This document shows positions 40,623 through 49,380 of a stretch of DNA of 64,000 bases, one piece after another. The notes beneath the pieces were generated by a model. That model ran no database searches. It was given only the letters and a program-made list of their open reading frames with translations, and was not told the origin of the DNA. The translations under genes and the position numbers were made by a program. How positions within the stretch are numbered: position 1 is the first letter of the stretch; the number at the start of each line of letters is the position of its first letter. This stretch comes from Aquabacterium sp. NJ1 (lineage in GTDB: Bacteria; Pseudomonadota; Gammaproteobacteria; Burkholderiales; Burkholderiaceae_C): positions 2,914,001 to 2,978,000 of the forward strand of contig NZ_JRKM01000001.1 in NCBI RefSeq assembly GCF_000768065.1, written 5' to 3'.

Positions 40623-42393
40623 CGCCGGGACCGCTCCAGCGCGCAATGGTCGCGGACAACTCTTCGAGCGTGCAGGGCTTGGGCAGGAAGTCGTCCATGC
40701 CGGCATCCAGGCAGTCCTGGCGTTCGGAATCGGTGGCCGTGGCGGTCAGGGCCACGATGGGCACCCGCGGCAGCCCTAGCGCCCGCTCTTGCTCGCGGAT
40801 CATGCGCGAAGCCTGGTAACCGCTCATCACCGGCATCTGGCAGTCCATGAGGATGAGGTCGGGACGATGCTCGCCGGCAAGGGCTTGATGCAGGGCCTCG
40901 GCGCCATCCTTGGCCCGGACCGCCTGCATGCCCAGGATCTCCAGAAAGTTCATGGCCACCAGGGCGCTGACGTCGTTGTCTTCGGCCAGCAGGGCCTTGC
41001 AAGGGGTGGGGGCGCTGGGCTGTGCGGCAGGCGATGCCGCTGGATGAGGGCCTGCCGCCGTGGCCTGTGGCAGCCTGGCCGTGAAGGTCAAGGTGCTGCC
41101 TTCTCCGGGCACGCTGCGCGCGACCACATCGCCGCCCATGGCGCGGGCGATGTCGCGGGCAATGGTCAGGCCCAGGCCGGCGCCTTCGGTGTTGCCATTG
41201 CTCGCCTCTGATTGCTGGAAGGCCTCGAAGATCCGGCTCAGATCGGCGGGAGGAATGCCCGGGCCGGTGTCGCGCACCTCAGCTTGCACCATGCCCGTGG
41301 CCTCGTCGCGGCTGATGCTCAGGGTCACGCCACCGTGCCGTGTGAACTTGACGGCATTGCCCAGCAGGTTGTGCAGGACCTGCCGGAATCGCCCGGGGTC
41401 CACCAGCACCCAGCAGGGCTTGGGCAAGTCATCCTGCAGTTGAAAGCTGAGCCCCTTTTCTTCGCAGCGCACCGTGTAGACACCGGCGATCTGCTCGATC
41501 TGTGCCGCCAGATCGTTGCGCTCGCTGCGGATCAGGAACTGGCCTGATTCGATGCGGGAGATGTCCAGCAAGTCGTTGATCAGGTTGAGCAGGTGGGCAC
41601 CCGAGGTCTCGATCAGCTCGACGCGGCGGCTCAGTGCGGGTTCCGGCACGGCATCGCGCAAGAGCCTGGCCACCCCCAGGATGCCGTGCAGCGGGGTGCG
41701 CAGCTCGTGGCTGATGTTGGCCAGGAACTGCGTGCGAACCGCGCTCTGGCGCATCGCCACCTTCAGGGCTTCGGCCTTGTCCTGGGCCAGCGCCTCGGCT
41801 TGAAGCCGCAGCTGGATGCCTTCCTGGATCCGCTTTTCGGTGCGTGCGGCCGTGGCCATCTGCAGTACCAGCAACAGCAGCAAGCCGATGCCACCGAGCT
41901 CGCCGTAGATCTCGCCCCGCATGAACAGCCCCAGCGCGGCCGGCGCCATGATCGGCGCGGCGTAACCCATGGTGAAGCGGGCGCTGACCTGCAGCCCGAA
42001 GGTCGCCACGCAGGAGATGCAGGCCAGCACGGCCGCAAAAAAGGAGGCCATGGGCCAGGGCGCCATGTTGATCACGTAAAAGCCGGCCACACCCCAGACG
42101 GCGCCGTCGGCGATCAAGGCGACCAGGGTGCCGGTGGCCCAGGCGGGCGGGTGGGTCGCGCGGCGGGCATACAGCCAGCCCTGGACGAAGCGAAAGCCCG
42201 AGATCGCCAGCTTCAGGGCCAGCCAGGCATCCACCATTGTCTTGGGCGCGACGACACCACGCAGGGCCACGGCCAGCGCCACCGCAAATGCAGTGGCCAC
42301 AACCATGCCAAGCCGAGCATGGGTCCAGACCATGTCCAGCTGTTCATCGCTGATCTTGTGTCGATACCAGTCCGGGCGTGGTGATGGGCGCAT
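40573..42393 (-). CDS. Hybrid sensor histidine kinase with receiver domain
   Basis: A 606-residue inner-membrane kinase. Residues about 25-180 hold five to six membrane helices without a large periplasmic loop; a short coiled coil leads into a HisKA domain with SHELRTPLHG (phospho-acceptor His229), a HATPase domain (N-box HNLLGNAVKFTRHGG, G1 DTGPGIP, G2 EGAGLGLTIA), and a C-terminal receiver domain with phospho-acceptor Asp517 in LILMDCQMPVMSGY and conserved Lys in DDFLPKP. No Hpt domain or cognate regulator is adjacent, so phosphorelay partners are elsewhere. The start ATG at 42393 gives a plausible cytoplasmic N-terminus. Confidence 0.93.
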   Translation of the reverse strand: MRPSPRPDWYRHKISDEQLDMVWTHARLGMVVATAFAVALAVALRGVVAPKTMVDAWLALKLAISGFRFVQGWLYARRATHPPAWATGTLVALIADGAVWGVAGFYVINMAPWPMASFFAAVLACISCVATFGLQVSARFTMGYAAPIMAPAALGLFMRGEIYGELGGIGLLLLLVLQMATAARTEKRIQEGIQLRLQAEALAQDKAEALKVAMRQSAVRTQFLANISHELRTPLHGILGVARLLRDAVPEPALSRRVELIETSGAHLLNLINDLLDISRIESGQFLIRSERNDLAAQIEQIAGVYTVRCEEKGLSFQLQDDLPKPCWVLVDPGRFRQVLHNLLGNAVKFTRHGGVTLSISRDEATGMVQAEVRDTGPGIPPADLSRIFEAFQQSEASNGNTEGAGLGLTIARDIARAMGGDVVARSVPGEGSTLTFTARLPQATAAGPHPAASPAAQPSAPTPCKALLAEDNDVSALVAMNFLEILGMQAVRAKDGAEALHQALAGEHRPDLILMDCQMPVMSGYQASRMIREQERALGLPRVPIVALTATATDSERQDCLDAGMDDFLPKPCTLEELSATIARWSGPGVKPPKPATAKPQQAEA

Positions 42394-42532
42394 TGCCGTT
42401 CCCGCAAGGAGCGCAACTTCCGCCTTGTCGTCCCTAGTTAGTCACCGCAACACTTTGCGCCAAAAACGGCGCAAGGTCCAGTGCCGTTCCTGTCGCGCTT
42501 TGGCGTCAGAAAATGGCAGCCGGGTCGCCACC

Positions 42533-43061
42533 TCACTGCCAGCCCGGCATCACAGGCAGGTCGGTCGGGCCGATGTCGGCGCCCAGCTGGGTGAGCAGGG
42601 TCGTGATCTGGCCTCGGTGGTGCGTCTGGTGGTTGAACAGGTGCATCACGGCGACCACGTAGGGCATGGTGATCTGCTTCTGGTAGCTCACGCTGAAGAA
42701 GCTCAGCAGCCGGGACGGCGTCTCGGCCTGCAGGCCCTCTGCCCAGTCCATCAGGCGCTGGTCCATGGCCTGGCCGGTCGGCGCGCAAGGCGGTGAACTC
42801 ACTGTGCAGCTCCTGATCCGGGGATGTCATCGTGACGGCCTGGCCGTGCAGGCGCTGCATCCAGGCCTCATCGGTCAGCAGCAGGTGGTTGAGCGTGCCG
42901 TGGATGGAGCGGAAAAAGGCGCCTCGATCGGCCTTGCGCTGCTCGTCCGCCAGCGAGTCGGCCGCAGCGTACAGCTTCTCGTTCATCCAGCGGTTGTAGC
43001 GTGCCATGGTGGTGGCGTAGTCACGCAAGTCCCACGGTGCGGGTGGCGGGTGCTCGTTCAT
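42533..43061 (-). pseudogene. DinB-family protein gene broken by a single-base frameshift
   Basis: The ATG at 43061 has an excellent ribosome site (AAAGGAGG). The first frame encodes YATTMARYNRWMNEKLYAAA, FFRSIHGTLNHLLLTDEAWM and ELHSEFTALRAD, then loses similarity. A neighbouring frame continues with QAMDQRLMDWAEGL, VVAVMHLFNHQTHHRGQIT and TQLGADIGPTDLPVMPGWQ and a stop at 42533. Removing one base near 42773-42774 (GGCCGG on the + strand) restores a 175-residue DinB/DUF664-like protein with the expected metal-binding His residues (TLNHL, HLFNHQTHHRG). Either a real recent mutation or a sequencing error; the rest is intact. Confidence 0.8.
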
Positions 43062-43211
43062 GCAGGCCTCCTTTGTTGGCGACATGGTGCAAGCAAGGCT
43101 AAACCTTGTGGAATGCTCGGGCTTTGTCACGGGGTATGGCCTGGCGCTGACTAGAGTGTGGCGTGCGGGCGCCATGGGCGGTGCCCGCCCCTGATCAAAA
43201 GAGGTGAGCAG

Positions 43212-44027
43212 ATGGACATGCACGCGATACAGCTGTTTCTCAGCACCACGGTGACGGAGCTGGCCATCAAGGTGGTGGCCGCCATCCTGTTCTGGGTCAT
43301 CGGGCGATGGTTGATCAGCAAGGTGATCGCCATCATGTCGATGACGATGAGCCGCAACCATGTGGACCCGACGCTGACCAAGTACCTGGGCTCCATCGTG
43401 GCCGTGGCCCTCAACATCGCCTTGGTGCTGGGCATCCTGGGCTACTTCGGCATCCAGACCACCTCGTTTGCGGCCATGCTGGCCGGCGCGGGGGTGGCCA
43501 TTGGCGCGGCCTGGAGCGGCTTGCTGGGCAACTTCGCGGCGGGCGCCTTCATGCTGGTGCTGCGCCCCTTCAAGGTGGGGGATTTCGTGTCCATCGGGGG
43601 CGTGGTCGGCACGGTGCACGAACTGGGTTTGTTCGGCACCACCATCGTCACGCCGGACAACGTGCTCACCGTGGTGGGCAACGGCAAGATCTTTGGCGAG
43701 ACCATCCAGAACTTTGATGCGCTGCCCGTGCGCCGGGTGGACCGCATCGCCCAGCTGGCCAATGGCGTGGACCCGCTGGACGCGATCGCGCGCCTGCAGG
43801 CCGCCGTGGCCCAGATCCCCAACGTGGCGCAGTCCCCCGCACCCGAGATCAACCTGCTGGACATGAAGCTGGAAGGCCCGCAGATTGCGGTGCGCCCCTA
43901 CACGGCCAACGCCAACTACTGGCAGGTGTACTTCGCCACCAACGAGGCCATCGTCAAGGTCTGCGCCGAAGCCGGCTGGCCGGCACCGGCCCTGACGCAG
44001 ATCCACAAGGTGCAGCAGGCGGCCTGA
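43212..44027 (+). CDS. MscS-family mechanosensitive channel
   Basis: A 271-residue small-conductance mechanosensitive channel that releases solutes on hypo-osmotic shock. Three membrane helices at about residues 12-32, 52-75 and 80-108; the third is the Ala/Gly pore helix AAMLAGAGVAIGAAWSGLLGNFAAG, followed by the beta domain (RPFKVGDFVSIGGVVGTVHELGLFGTTI, PDNVLTVVGNGKI). The C-terminal alpha/beta domain is shorter than in E. coli MscS. The ATG at 43212 follows GAGGTGAG; an upstream in-frame start has no ribosome site. It is divergent from the broken DinB gene. Confidence 0.93.
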   Translation: MDMHAIQLFLSTTVTELAIKVVAAILFWVIGRWLISKVIAIMSMTMSRNHVDPTLTKYLGSIVAVALNIALVLGILGYFGIQTTSFAAMLAGAGVAIGAAWSGLLGNFAAGAFMLVLRPFKVGDFVSIGGVVGTVHELGLFGTTIVTPDNVLTVVGNGKIFGETIQNFDALPVRRVDRIAQLANGVDPLDAIARLQAAVAQIPNVAQSPAPEINLLDMKLEGPQIAVRPYTANANYWQVYFATNEAIVKVCAEAGWPAPALTQIHKVQQAA

Positions 44028-44049
44028 TGCGTCAGGGGCATTCGAGGTT

Positions 44050-44766
44050 TCAGGGCTTGGCCGGCAGGTAGAACTCGCTGGCCAGCAGCTTGCTGCCCTT
44101 GCGTGTGCCGCCATCCAGCGCATGCAGGCGCACCGGCACGATGGCGCCTGCCGCCAGGATGCCCGTGCTGCCCAGTGCCTCATAACCGGCCTGAATCTGC
44201 TTGTCGCTGGCGCCAGTCAGGCTCAAGTCCAGATCGGGGTTGAGCACCGGCGCGATCACATTGAGCTTGGTGGCCGCCAGCGAAGGGCAGGGGGCCGTGA
44301 TGCACACGATGCCCGTGCTCTTGACGCCGTAGAAGCTGCCCAAAGGCTTGTTGCGCAGGCCCTGGCCTTGCCAGGCCTCGGTGATGGTCAGCTGATCGGC
44401 CGTGTAGAAGCCTGCCGGTGCGGGCTCCAGCAGGCCGCGGACCAGTGCGTGGCCTTGCGCGAACTCGGCGTCAAACGCGGCGCGCTGTTCACTTGTCCAG
44501 CCCAGTGCATTGGCGTTCAGTTGCACAGCATGACACTCTCTTTGCATGCTGCCATCCGCGCAGCGTGTCTGGGCCTGATTGACGGCCTTCACGAAGTAGC
44601 CGCCGCACATCGGGTAGGCGCACTTGCGGGTGTCCACGCGTGTGACGATCAGGTAAGCATCGCGGGTCTGCAGCGTGGGCGTGGTGGCGTCTTGTGCGGT
44701 GGCGAATAGGGGGCTGCCAAGCAGCATCAGCGCGCTGCATGCGCTCAAGGTCAGTCGTTTGATCAT
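44050..44766 (-). CDS. Secreted protein, DUF6748-like
   Basis: The start at 44766 (MIKRLTLSACSALMLLGSPLFATAQ, 238 residues) has GGAGG about 9 nt upstream and yields a clear signal peptide; the frame upstream is not needed. The mature part has two Cys-Pro motifs, RKCAYPMCGGYFVKAVN and CITAPCPSLAATKLN, which resemble the domain I recall as DUF6748; the family name is tentative. The paired cysteines could form disulphides in the periplasm. No enzymatic motif is seen. It is convergent with mscS and in the same direction as the next small gene. Confidence 0.6.
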   Translation of the reverse strand: MIKRLTLSACSALMLLGSPLFATAQDATTPTLQTRDAYLIVTRVDTRKCAYPMCGGYFVKAVNQAQTRCADGSMQRECHAVQLNANALGWTSEQRAAFDAEFAQGHALVRGLLEPAPAGFYTADQLTITEAWQGQGLRNKPLGSFYGVKSTGIVCITAPCPSLAATKLNVIAPVLNPDLDLSLTGASDKQIQAGYEALGSTGILAAGAIVPVRLHALDGGTRKGSKLLASEFYLPAKP

Positions 44767-44935
44767 GATGAGGGCCTCCATGGCGTGGGTTGTGCCGCGC
44801 AATATAGGCGCCTGCCATGTGAATGGCATCAGGGTCTGGCCACCAGCAGAGGCAAGAGGTATTGCAGCTTGTAAACGGCACGCTGAATGCCCCGCTGGCT
44901 ACGCTGCAAGCGGCAGCAAGCCGTCCCAGTGCCGC

Positions 44936-45268
44936 TCAGCGTCGCTCGCTGTCTTCGGGCGTGGGCAAGCCAGGATGCGGCCAGCCCAGCAGTTCGGCCA
45001 GGCGCGTCACCACCCACACGGCTTCGGCCTCCTGCACCGCGCCATCGGGCGACAACAGGCCCTTGAGGCAGCGATCCAGCACCTCCTGCTCGTCCACACC
45101 GATCTCGACATGGATGCTGCGGCAGTGTTCGGTCAGGTGCTGGGCCAGGTCCTCGCACACCTCGTAGCGGTCGCGCAGTTCGCACAAGGGGATCGTCAAC
45201 CGCTTGCGTGCATCGCTGTGCAAGGCGATGAACGAAGGTGGGATCTCGATTTGGTATTCATCCGACAT
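44936..45268 (-). CDS. Small conserved protein ('ATPase with chaperone activity' family)
   Basis: A 110-residue protein, MSDEYQIEIPPSFIALHSD at the start, with RDRYEVCEDLAQHLTEHCR, LDRCLKGLL and EAEAVWVVTRLAELLGWPHP. This matches a short protein family of Burkholderiales usually named 'ATPase with chaperone activity', though no ATPase motif is visible and the name is probably inherited by error. It is mostly helical, about 110 residues as usual. It is divergent from the SNF2 helicase gene with a 48-nt gap. Function unknown. Confidence 0.75.
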   Translation of the reverse strand: MSDEYQIEIPPSFIALHSDARKRLTIPLCELRDRYEVCEDLAQHLTEHCRSIHVEIGVDEQEVLDRCLKGLLSPDGAVQEAEAVWVVTRLAELLGWPHPGLPTPEDSERR

Positions 45269-45316
45269 GCTGGCTTTGTACCTCAAGCCACCCCCGCGGC
45301 GTTGGACAATCTCGCC

Positions 45317-47821
45317 ATGCCCGCCACTTCCCAGCCGGCGCCGCCTCCAACCAGTGGCTGGCGCTTTCGTCCCCGCCTGACCTTGCAGACCCTGACCCGG
45401 GGCGATGGCCTGCTGGGCATGCAGGCGCAAGGGCGCTTCGGGCCGCGGGGCCCCCAGGTCACGCTGGCACGCGTGGACTGGACCTACACCGGCCCGCAAG
45501 GCAGCTGGTGGGCCATGCCCGCGCCCACCAGCGTGCTCTACGTCCGCCAGGGCCTGGCCGTGGACGTGCCCGACACCAACGGCCGCCTGCACACCCTGCA
45601 GCGCGACGTGCAGGCCGAAGCGGACGCCCTCGACGACTTGCTGGACAGCGGCCTGCGCCCCTTGCCCGACGAGACCCTGCAATGGCGCGCCCCCCAGCTG
45701 GCCCAGGCGGCCGGCCAGGCCCACGAGCCCTTGTGGTCCCTGCACCAGGAAGACCAGTTCGCCGACTACTGGGTCGAGCAACTGCCCCGCTTGCAGGCCC
45801 GCGGCTGGTCCATCGTCGTGCGGCCCGGCTTTGCGCACCAGAGCACGCCCGTATCGGCCTGGCGCCTGGTCATCAGCCCGGAAACCGGCGAGGCCACCGG
45901 GCAGGAGCTGGTCGGCACCATTGCCGCACCGCCAACGCCGGTGCGGGCCCTGGGCGCCCCTCGCCGCGAAGGCTCCTGGCTGGTCACCCTGGGCGTGGAG
46001 GTCGATGGCCAGCAGCTCGACCTCGCCCCCTTGATCGCGGACCTCATCAAGCGCGACAAGCGTTGGCTCAACGCCAGCGACATCGCCGACATCGACGACC
46101 GGGCTATCGTCATCCTCAGGGCGCCCGGGGGCAAACGCATCGAAGCCCCGGCGGCCCCACTCAAGGCCATCGTGGGCGCCATGGTCGACCTGCTGACCGA
46201 CCCACGCCGCCGCGAAGGCCCGCTCAAGCTGCACGACTGGGATGCCATGCGGCTGGAGAAACTGCGCGAGCAGCTGGCCGACAGCCAGGCCGCGCGCGCC
46301 GGCCAACATGGCCGCTGGCAATTGCAAGGTGACGCCGGCTTGCGCAGCCTGGCCCAACGCCTGCGCGCGGCCGGCAGCCCGCAGCCTGTGCCTGATCCCC
46401 AGGGGCTGGGCATCCAGCTGCGCCCCTATCAACAGCAAGGCGTGGCCTGGCTGCAATACCTGCGCGAACAGCAACTCGCCGGCATCCTGGCCGACGACAT
46501 GGGCCTGGGCAAGACCGCGCAAGCCCTCACACACCTGCTGATCGAGCAGCAAGCCGGCCGGCTGGATCACCCCGCGCTGATCGTTTTGCCGACCTCGCTC
46601 GTCTTCAACTGGCAGGCCGAAGCGCAACGCATGGCGCCCAGCTTGCGCGTGCTGGTGCTGCAAGGGCCGGACCGCGCCGCGCACTTCCCGCGCATCGCCG
46701 AACACGACATCGTGCTCACCACCTACCCCCTGCTGTGGCGCGACATCGATCACCTGGCGGCCCAACCCTTCCACACCGTCATCCTGGACGAAGCCCAAAC
46801 CGTCAAGAACGCCACCAGCAAAAGCGCCGCGGCCGTGCGCCGCCTGCAATCCCGCCACCGCCTGTGCCTCACCGGCACCCCGCTGGAGAACCACCTGGGC
46901 GAGCTGTGGGCCCAGTTCGACTTCCTGATGCCTGGTTTCCTGGGCGACATGCGCAGCTTCCAGCGCCAATGGCGCGACCCCATCGAGCAAAACGGCGAAA
47001 CCCTGCGCGCCCAGTTGCTGGCCCAACGCGTGCGGCCCTTCATCCTGCGCCGCCGCAAGGCCGATGTGCTGGCCGAGCTGCCGCCCAAGACCGAAGTCGT
47101 GCAACACCTCCAGCTCGAAGGCCACCAGAAGGCCCTGTATGAAAGCGTGCGTGTGGCCGCCGACGAGATGGTGCGCCGCGCCCTGACCAAACAAGGCTTC
47201 GAGGGATCCCAGATTGCCGTGCTGGACGCCCTGCTCAAGCTCCGCCAGGTCTGCTGCGACCCCTGGCTGGTCAAGGGCCGCAAGATGCCCCGCGCCATGG
47301 AGCGCGCCAAACTCGCCTGGCTGGTGGACACGCTGCCCGCCCTGGTCGAAGAAGGGCGGCGCGTGCTGGTGTTTTCCCAGTTCGCCGAGATGCTGGGCCT
47401 GATCGCCGACGAACTGGTCGAGCTGCGCCTGCCGTTTGCCATGCTCACGGGCGAAACCCCGCCCGCACAGCGCGCCGAGGTCGTCCGGACCTTCCAGGCC
47501 CGCGAAACGCCGCTGATGCTGGTCAGCCTCAAGGCCGGCGGCGTGGGCCTGAACCTCACGGCGGCCGACACGGTGATCCATGTGGACCCCTGGTGGAACC
47601 CCGCCGTGGAGCAACAGGCGACCGACCGCGCCCACCGCATCGGGCAGGACCAGGCCGTCACGGTTTACAAGCTGGTGGTGGCCGGCAGCATCGAGGAGCG
47701 CATCCAGGCCTTGCAGGCGCGCAAGGCCGCCTTGGCCAATGGCGTGCTCGGCGAGGACGCGCAGGGGGCCGTGAAGTTCAGCGAAACCGATCTCGTGGCG
47801 CTGTTGGCCCCATTGGGTTGA
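45317..47821 (+). CDS. SNF2-family DEAD/DEAH-type helicase
   Basis: An 834-residue Swi2/Snf2 ATPase. The N-terminal 350 residues include DUF-like SNF2-associated sequence but no SWIM zinc finger (no CxC...CxH pattern). The ATPase core has motif I LADDMGLGKTAQALTHLL, motif Ia VLPTSLVFNWQAEA, motif II ILDEAQTVKN, motif III LTGTPLENHLGELWAQFDFL, and the C-terminal lobe with VFSQFAEML, LVSLKAGGVGLNLTAADTVI, DPWWNPAVEQQATDRAHRIGQ and an end GSIEERIQALQARKAAL. It translocates on double-stranded DNA or remodels protein-DNA complexes; target unknown. The ATG at 45317 is the first start inside the conserved frame. Confidence 0.93.
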   Translation: MPATSQPAPPPTSGWRFRPRLTLQTLTRGDGLLGMQAQGRFGPRGPQVTLARVDWTYTGPQGSWWAMPAPTSVLYVRQGLAVDVPDTNGRLHTLQRDVQAEADALDDLLDSGLRPLPDETLQWRAPQLAQAAGQAHEPLWSLHQEDQFADYWVEQLPRLQARGWSIVVRPGFAHQSTPVSAWRLVISPETGEATGQELVGTIAAPPTPVRALGAPRREGSWLVTLGVEVDGQQLDLAPLIADLIKRDKRWLNASDIADIDDRAIVILRAPGGKRIEAPAAPLKAIVGAMVDLLTDPRRREGPLKLHDWDAMRLEKLREQLADSQAARAGQHGRWQLQGDAGLRSLAQRLRAAGSPQPVPDPQGLGIQLRPYQQQGVAWLQYLREQQLAGILADDMGLGKTAQALTHLLIEQQAGRLDHPALIVLPTSLVFNWQAEAQRMAPSLRVLVLQGPDRAAHFPRIAEHDIVLTTYPLLWRDIDHLAAQPFHTVILDEAQTVKNATSKSAAAVRRLQSRHRLCLTGTPLENHLGELWAQFDFLMPGFLGDMRSFQRQWRDPIEQNGETLRAQLLAQRVRPFILRRRKADVLAELPPKTEVVQHLQLEGHQKALYESVRVAADEMVRRALTKQGFEGSQIAVLDALLKLRQVCCDPWLVKGRKMPRAMERAKLAWLVDTLPALVEEGRRVLVFSQFAEMLGLIADELVELRLPFAMLTGETPPAQRAEVVRTFQARETPLMLVSLKAGGVGLNLTAADTVIHVDPWWNPAVEQQATDRAHRIGQDQAVTVYKLVVAGSIEERIQALQARKAALANGVLGEDAQGAVKFSETDLVALLAPLG

Positions 47822-47868
47822 CGTTTAACAACGCCCAGCGCCAAAGTCCGGAAAATTGCATTCTGTTA

Positions 47869-47906
47869 CCTAGGGTTTTTACCCACTACCGAGTGTTTTC
47901 CCCTAG
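47869..47906 (+). promoter_or_regulatory. CCTAGGG-type regulatory site upstream of a small membrane-protein gene
   Basis: CCTAGGGTTTTTACCC (47869-47884) contains GGGT/ACCC inverted half-sites and is followed by CCCCTAG (47900-47906), the reverse complement of CTAGGGG. It shares CCTAGGGTT...ACCC with the site at 12701 before the exopolysaccharide operon. TAGACT (47904-47909) could be the -10 of the gene starting at 47939. The binding protein is unknown. Confidence 0.45.
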
Positions 47907-47938
47907 ACTGAATGCCATCGAACACAAGGAGTCCCATC

Positions 47939-48211
47939 ATGGCTCAGACAGGTTTCAAGCTGCATCAAGTCTCGCACCAGAGCCCGGCTGATCTGGCGCA
48001 CAAGCAACTGGAAGTGGAAAAGGTCGGCGTGATCGCCGGTTTCCTGGCCGGTTTGCCCCTGGCTGTGGGGACGGTTCAGGAAGTGCTCAATGCGCACGCC
48101 GCACCTGAATGGCTGGTGGGCTTGGCCATGGTCATGACCGTGGCGGCCACCACCTCGGTCGGTTTGCGTGTGGGTGCGGCCCTTGCCGGCCTGATGGGCA
48201 AGCGCCACTGA
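47939..48211 (+). CDS. Small predicted membrane protein, unknown function
   Basis: 90 residues with AAGGAG 8 nt before the ATG at 47939. Residues 1-28 are polar (MAQTGFKLHQVSHQSPADLA); two hydrophobic segments follow (GVIAGFLAGLPLAVGTV and WLVGLAMVMTVAATTSVGLRVGAALAGL). I recognise no family. The own promoter region with a CCTAGGG-type site and the own terminator 60-100 nt downstream indicate a monocistronic, regulated gene. The shared upstream motif suggests co-regulation with the exopolysaccharide operon. Confidence 0.7.
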   Translation: MAQTGFKLHQVSHQSPADLAHKQLEVEKVGVIAGFLAGLPLAVGTVQEVLNAHAAPEWLVGLAMVMTVAATTSVGLRVGAALAGLMGKRH

Positions 48212-48273
48212 CGCGTCCAGCTTGCATCTCGCGGGCGCGGCAGGCTTGCCGCTGACGCGATTCTCCAGAGCAG

Positions 48274-48312
48274 ACGGCTCGGTCCTGATCAGACCGGGCC
48301 GTTTTGTTTTTT
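48274..48312 (+). terminator. Intrinsic terminator of the small membrane-protein gene
   Basis: CGGC-T-CGGTC (48275-48284) pairs with GACCG-G-GCCG (ending 48301), followed by TTTTGTTTTTT. A canonical terminator. Confidence 0.85.
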
Positions 48313-48345
48313 AGGTTGCTGAGCGGCTGGCAATCGCCCATGAAA

Positions 48346-48365
48346 AAACCGCCCGAAGGCGGTTT
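48346..48365 (-). terminator. Intrinsic terminator of the PEP-CTERM gene
   Basis: On the reverse strand AAACCGCC-TTCG-GGCGGTTT is followed by TTT, 22 nt after the PEP-CTERM stop codon. Stem of 8 bp with a UUCG tetraloop. Confidence 0.85.
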
Positions 48366-48386
48366 CTTGAACGACGCAAGCGGCGA

Positions 48387-49019
48387 TCAGCCCTGGCGAC
48401 GACGCTTGACCAGCGCCAGACCCACCAGGCCCAGGCCCATCAGCGCGTAGCTGGCGGGTTCGGGCACAGCGGCCACGGCATTGATGCCCGCCAGACGGAA
48501 GGCGCTCAGGTTGCCCGTTGCCTGGATGGTGAAGGTGTTGCTCACCACATTGCCCAGGTCGAAGGTCTTGAGGATCAGGCCATTGTCGTTGCTGTTGCTC
48601 AGCAGCTTGGAGCCACCCACCCAGCTCACCGTGGCGTGGTCGAAGGTATTGAACAGGTAGTCGTTTTCCCACATCGAGAAACGCAGGCTGCTCAGCTTGA
48701 CCGCCTTGTTGAAGCTCAGCACCAGCTTCTCGCCGGGGTTGGCAAACAGGCTGCTGTTGAGCTCGCCCGGCTCCAGGAGGCCGCCGCTGGCGCCGATGCC
48801 ATCCCAGCGCTTGTCCACGTCGATCTGCTGGCCAGCACCGTTGTAGGCGCGGATGGTCACGCCCAGATCACCCGACACGAACGTCGGGGCGGTGCTGACT
48901 TCGTCAAAGACCGGGCCTTCAAAATAGAACTGGAACGTGCTGTTGGGAACGGTGGCGTGGGCAGACAACGGCGCAACCACGGCCAGGGCCAACAACAGAT
49001 TCTTCTTGATCAGAGACAT
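48387..49019 (-). CDS. PEP-CTERM sorting-domain protein
   Basis: A 210-residue exported protein: signal peptide (MSLIKKNLLLALAVVAPLSAHA), a beta-rich body resembling PEP-CTERM galactose-binding-like domains, and the C-terminal signal VPEPASYALMGLGLVGLAL with a basic tail KRRRQG. Such proteins are recognised by exosortase EpsH at the inner membrane and go with exopolysaccharide loci in Gram-negative biofilm formers. No exosortase gene is in the window, so it must be elsewhere. It fits the exopolysaccharide operon at 12.8-25.2 kb. Body function is unknown. Confidence 0.92.
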   Translation of the reverse strand: MSLIKKNLLLALAVVAPLSAHATVPNSTFQFYFEGPVFDEVSTAPTFVSGDLGVTIRAYNGAGQQIDVDKRWDGIGASGGLLEPGELNSSLFANPGEKLVLSFNKAVKLSSLRFSMWENDYLFNTFDHATVSWVGGSKLLSNSNDNGLILKTFDLGNVVSNTFTIQATGNLSAFRLAGINAVAAVPEPASYALMGLGLVGLALVKRRRQG

Positions 49020-49187
49020 GCGCTCTCCTGTGCATGAAATGGTGTGAGGCCTGACACGTTTCAGGCTCGTCCACAGAGGGTTTCCACTTTAACCGGATCG
49101 GGTTAGTTTCCGCATCCCCATTGTCGCGGGGGTGGGGGTGGCACGAGGGGGTAAAGCGCGAACAAAGTCACGCCTGATCTGGGGTGC

Positions 49188-49217
49188 TTGCGCCCGCCAG
49201 GGCTGTGGCGCTACAAT
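49188..49217 (+). promoter_or_regulatory. Promoter of the str operon (rpsL)
   Basis: TTGCGC (49188-49193), 18-nt spacer, TACAAT (49212-49217, context GCGCTACAATGG). It is 163 nt before rpsL. The 361-nt gap 49020-49380 otherwise shows a G-rich run (about 49127-49150) and no coding signal; a PEP-CTERM promoter on the other strand was not identified. Confidence 0.75.
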
Positions 49218-49380
49218 GGAAAGCTTTTCGGCTTGCGCCAGGCCTTTTCGTCTCCACAGGAAATGTGGCGAAAAGACATGGCGCGGGCCGATTTGTGCTT
49301 GTCGCAAGCGTGGTCGGTTGTTCGTTCAAACACCACCAAGTGCTTGATTTTCAAGTGTTTTTTCAACGGGAACCAACTCA

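Noticed and set aside
42438-44183. A 581-codon frame on the minus strand spanning the DinB and mscS loci
   Set aside because: Only its end encodes the DinB N-terminus; the rest is antisense to mscS.
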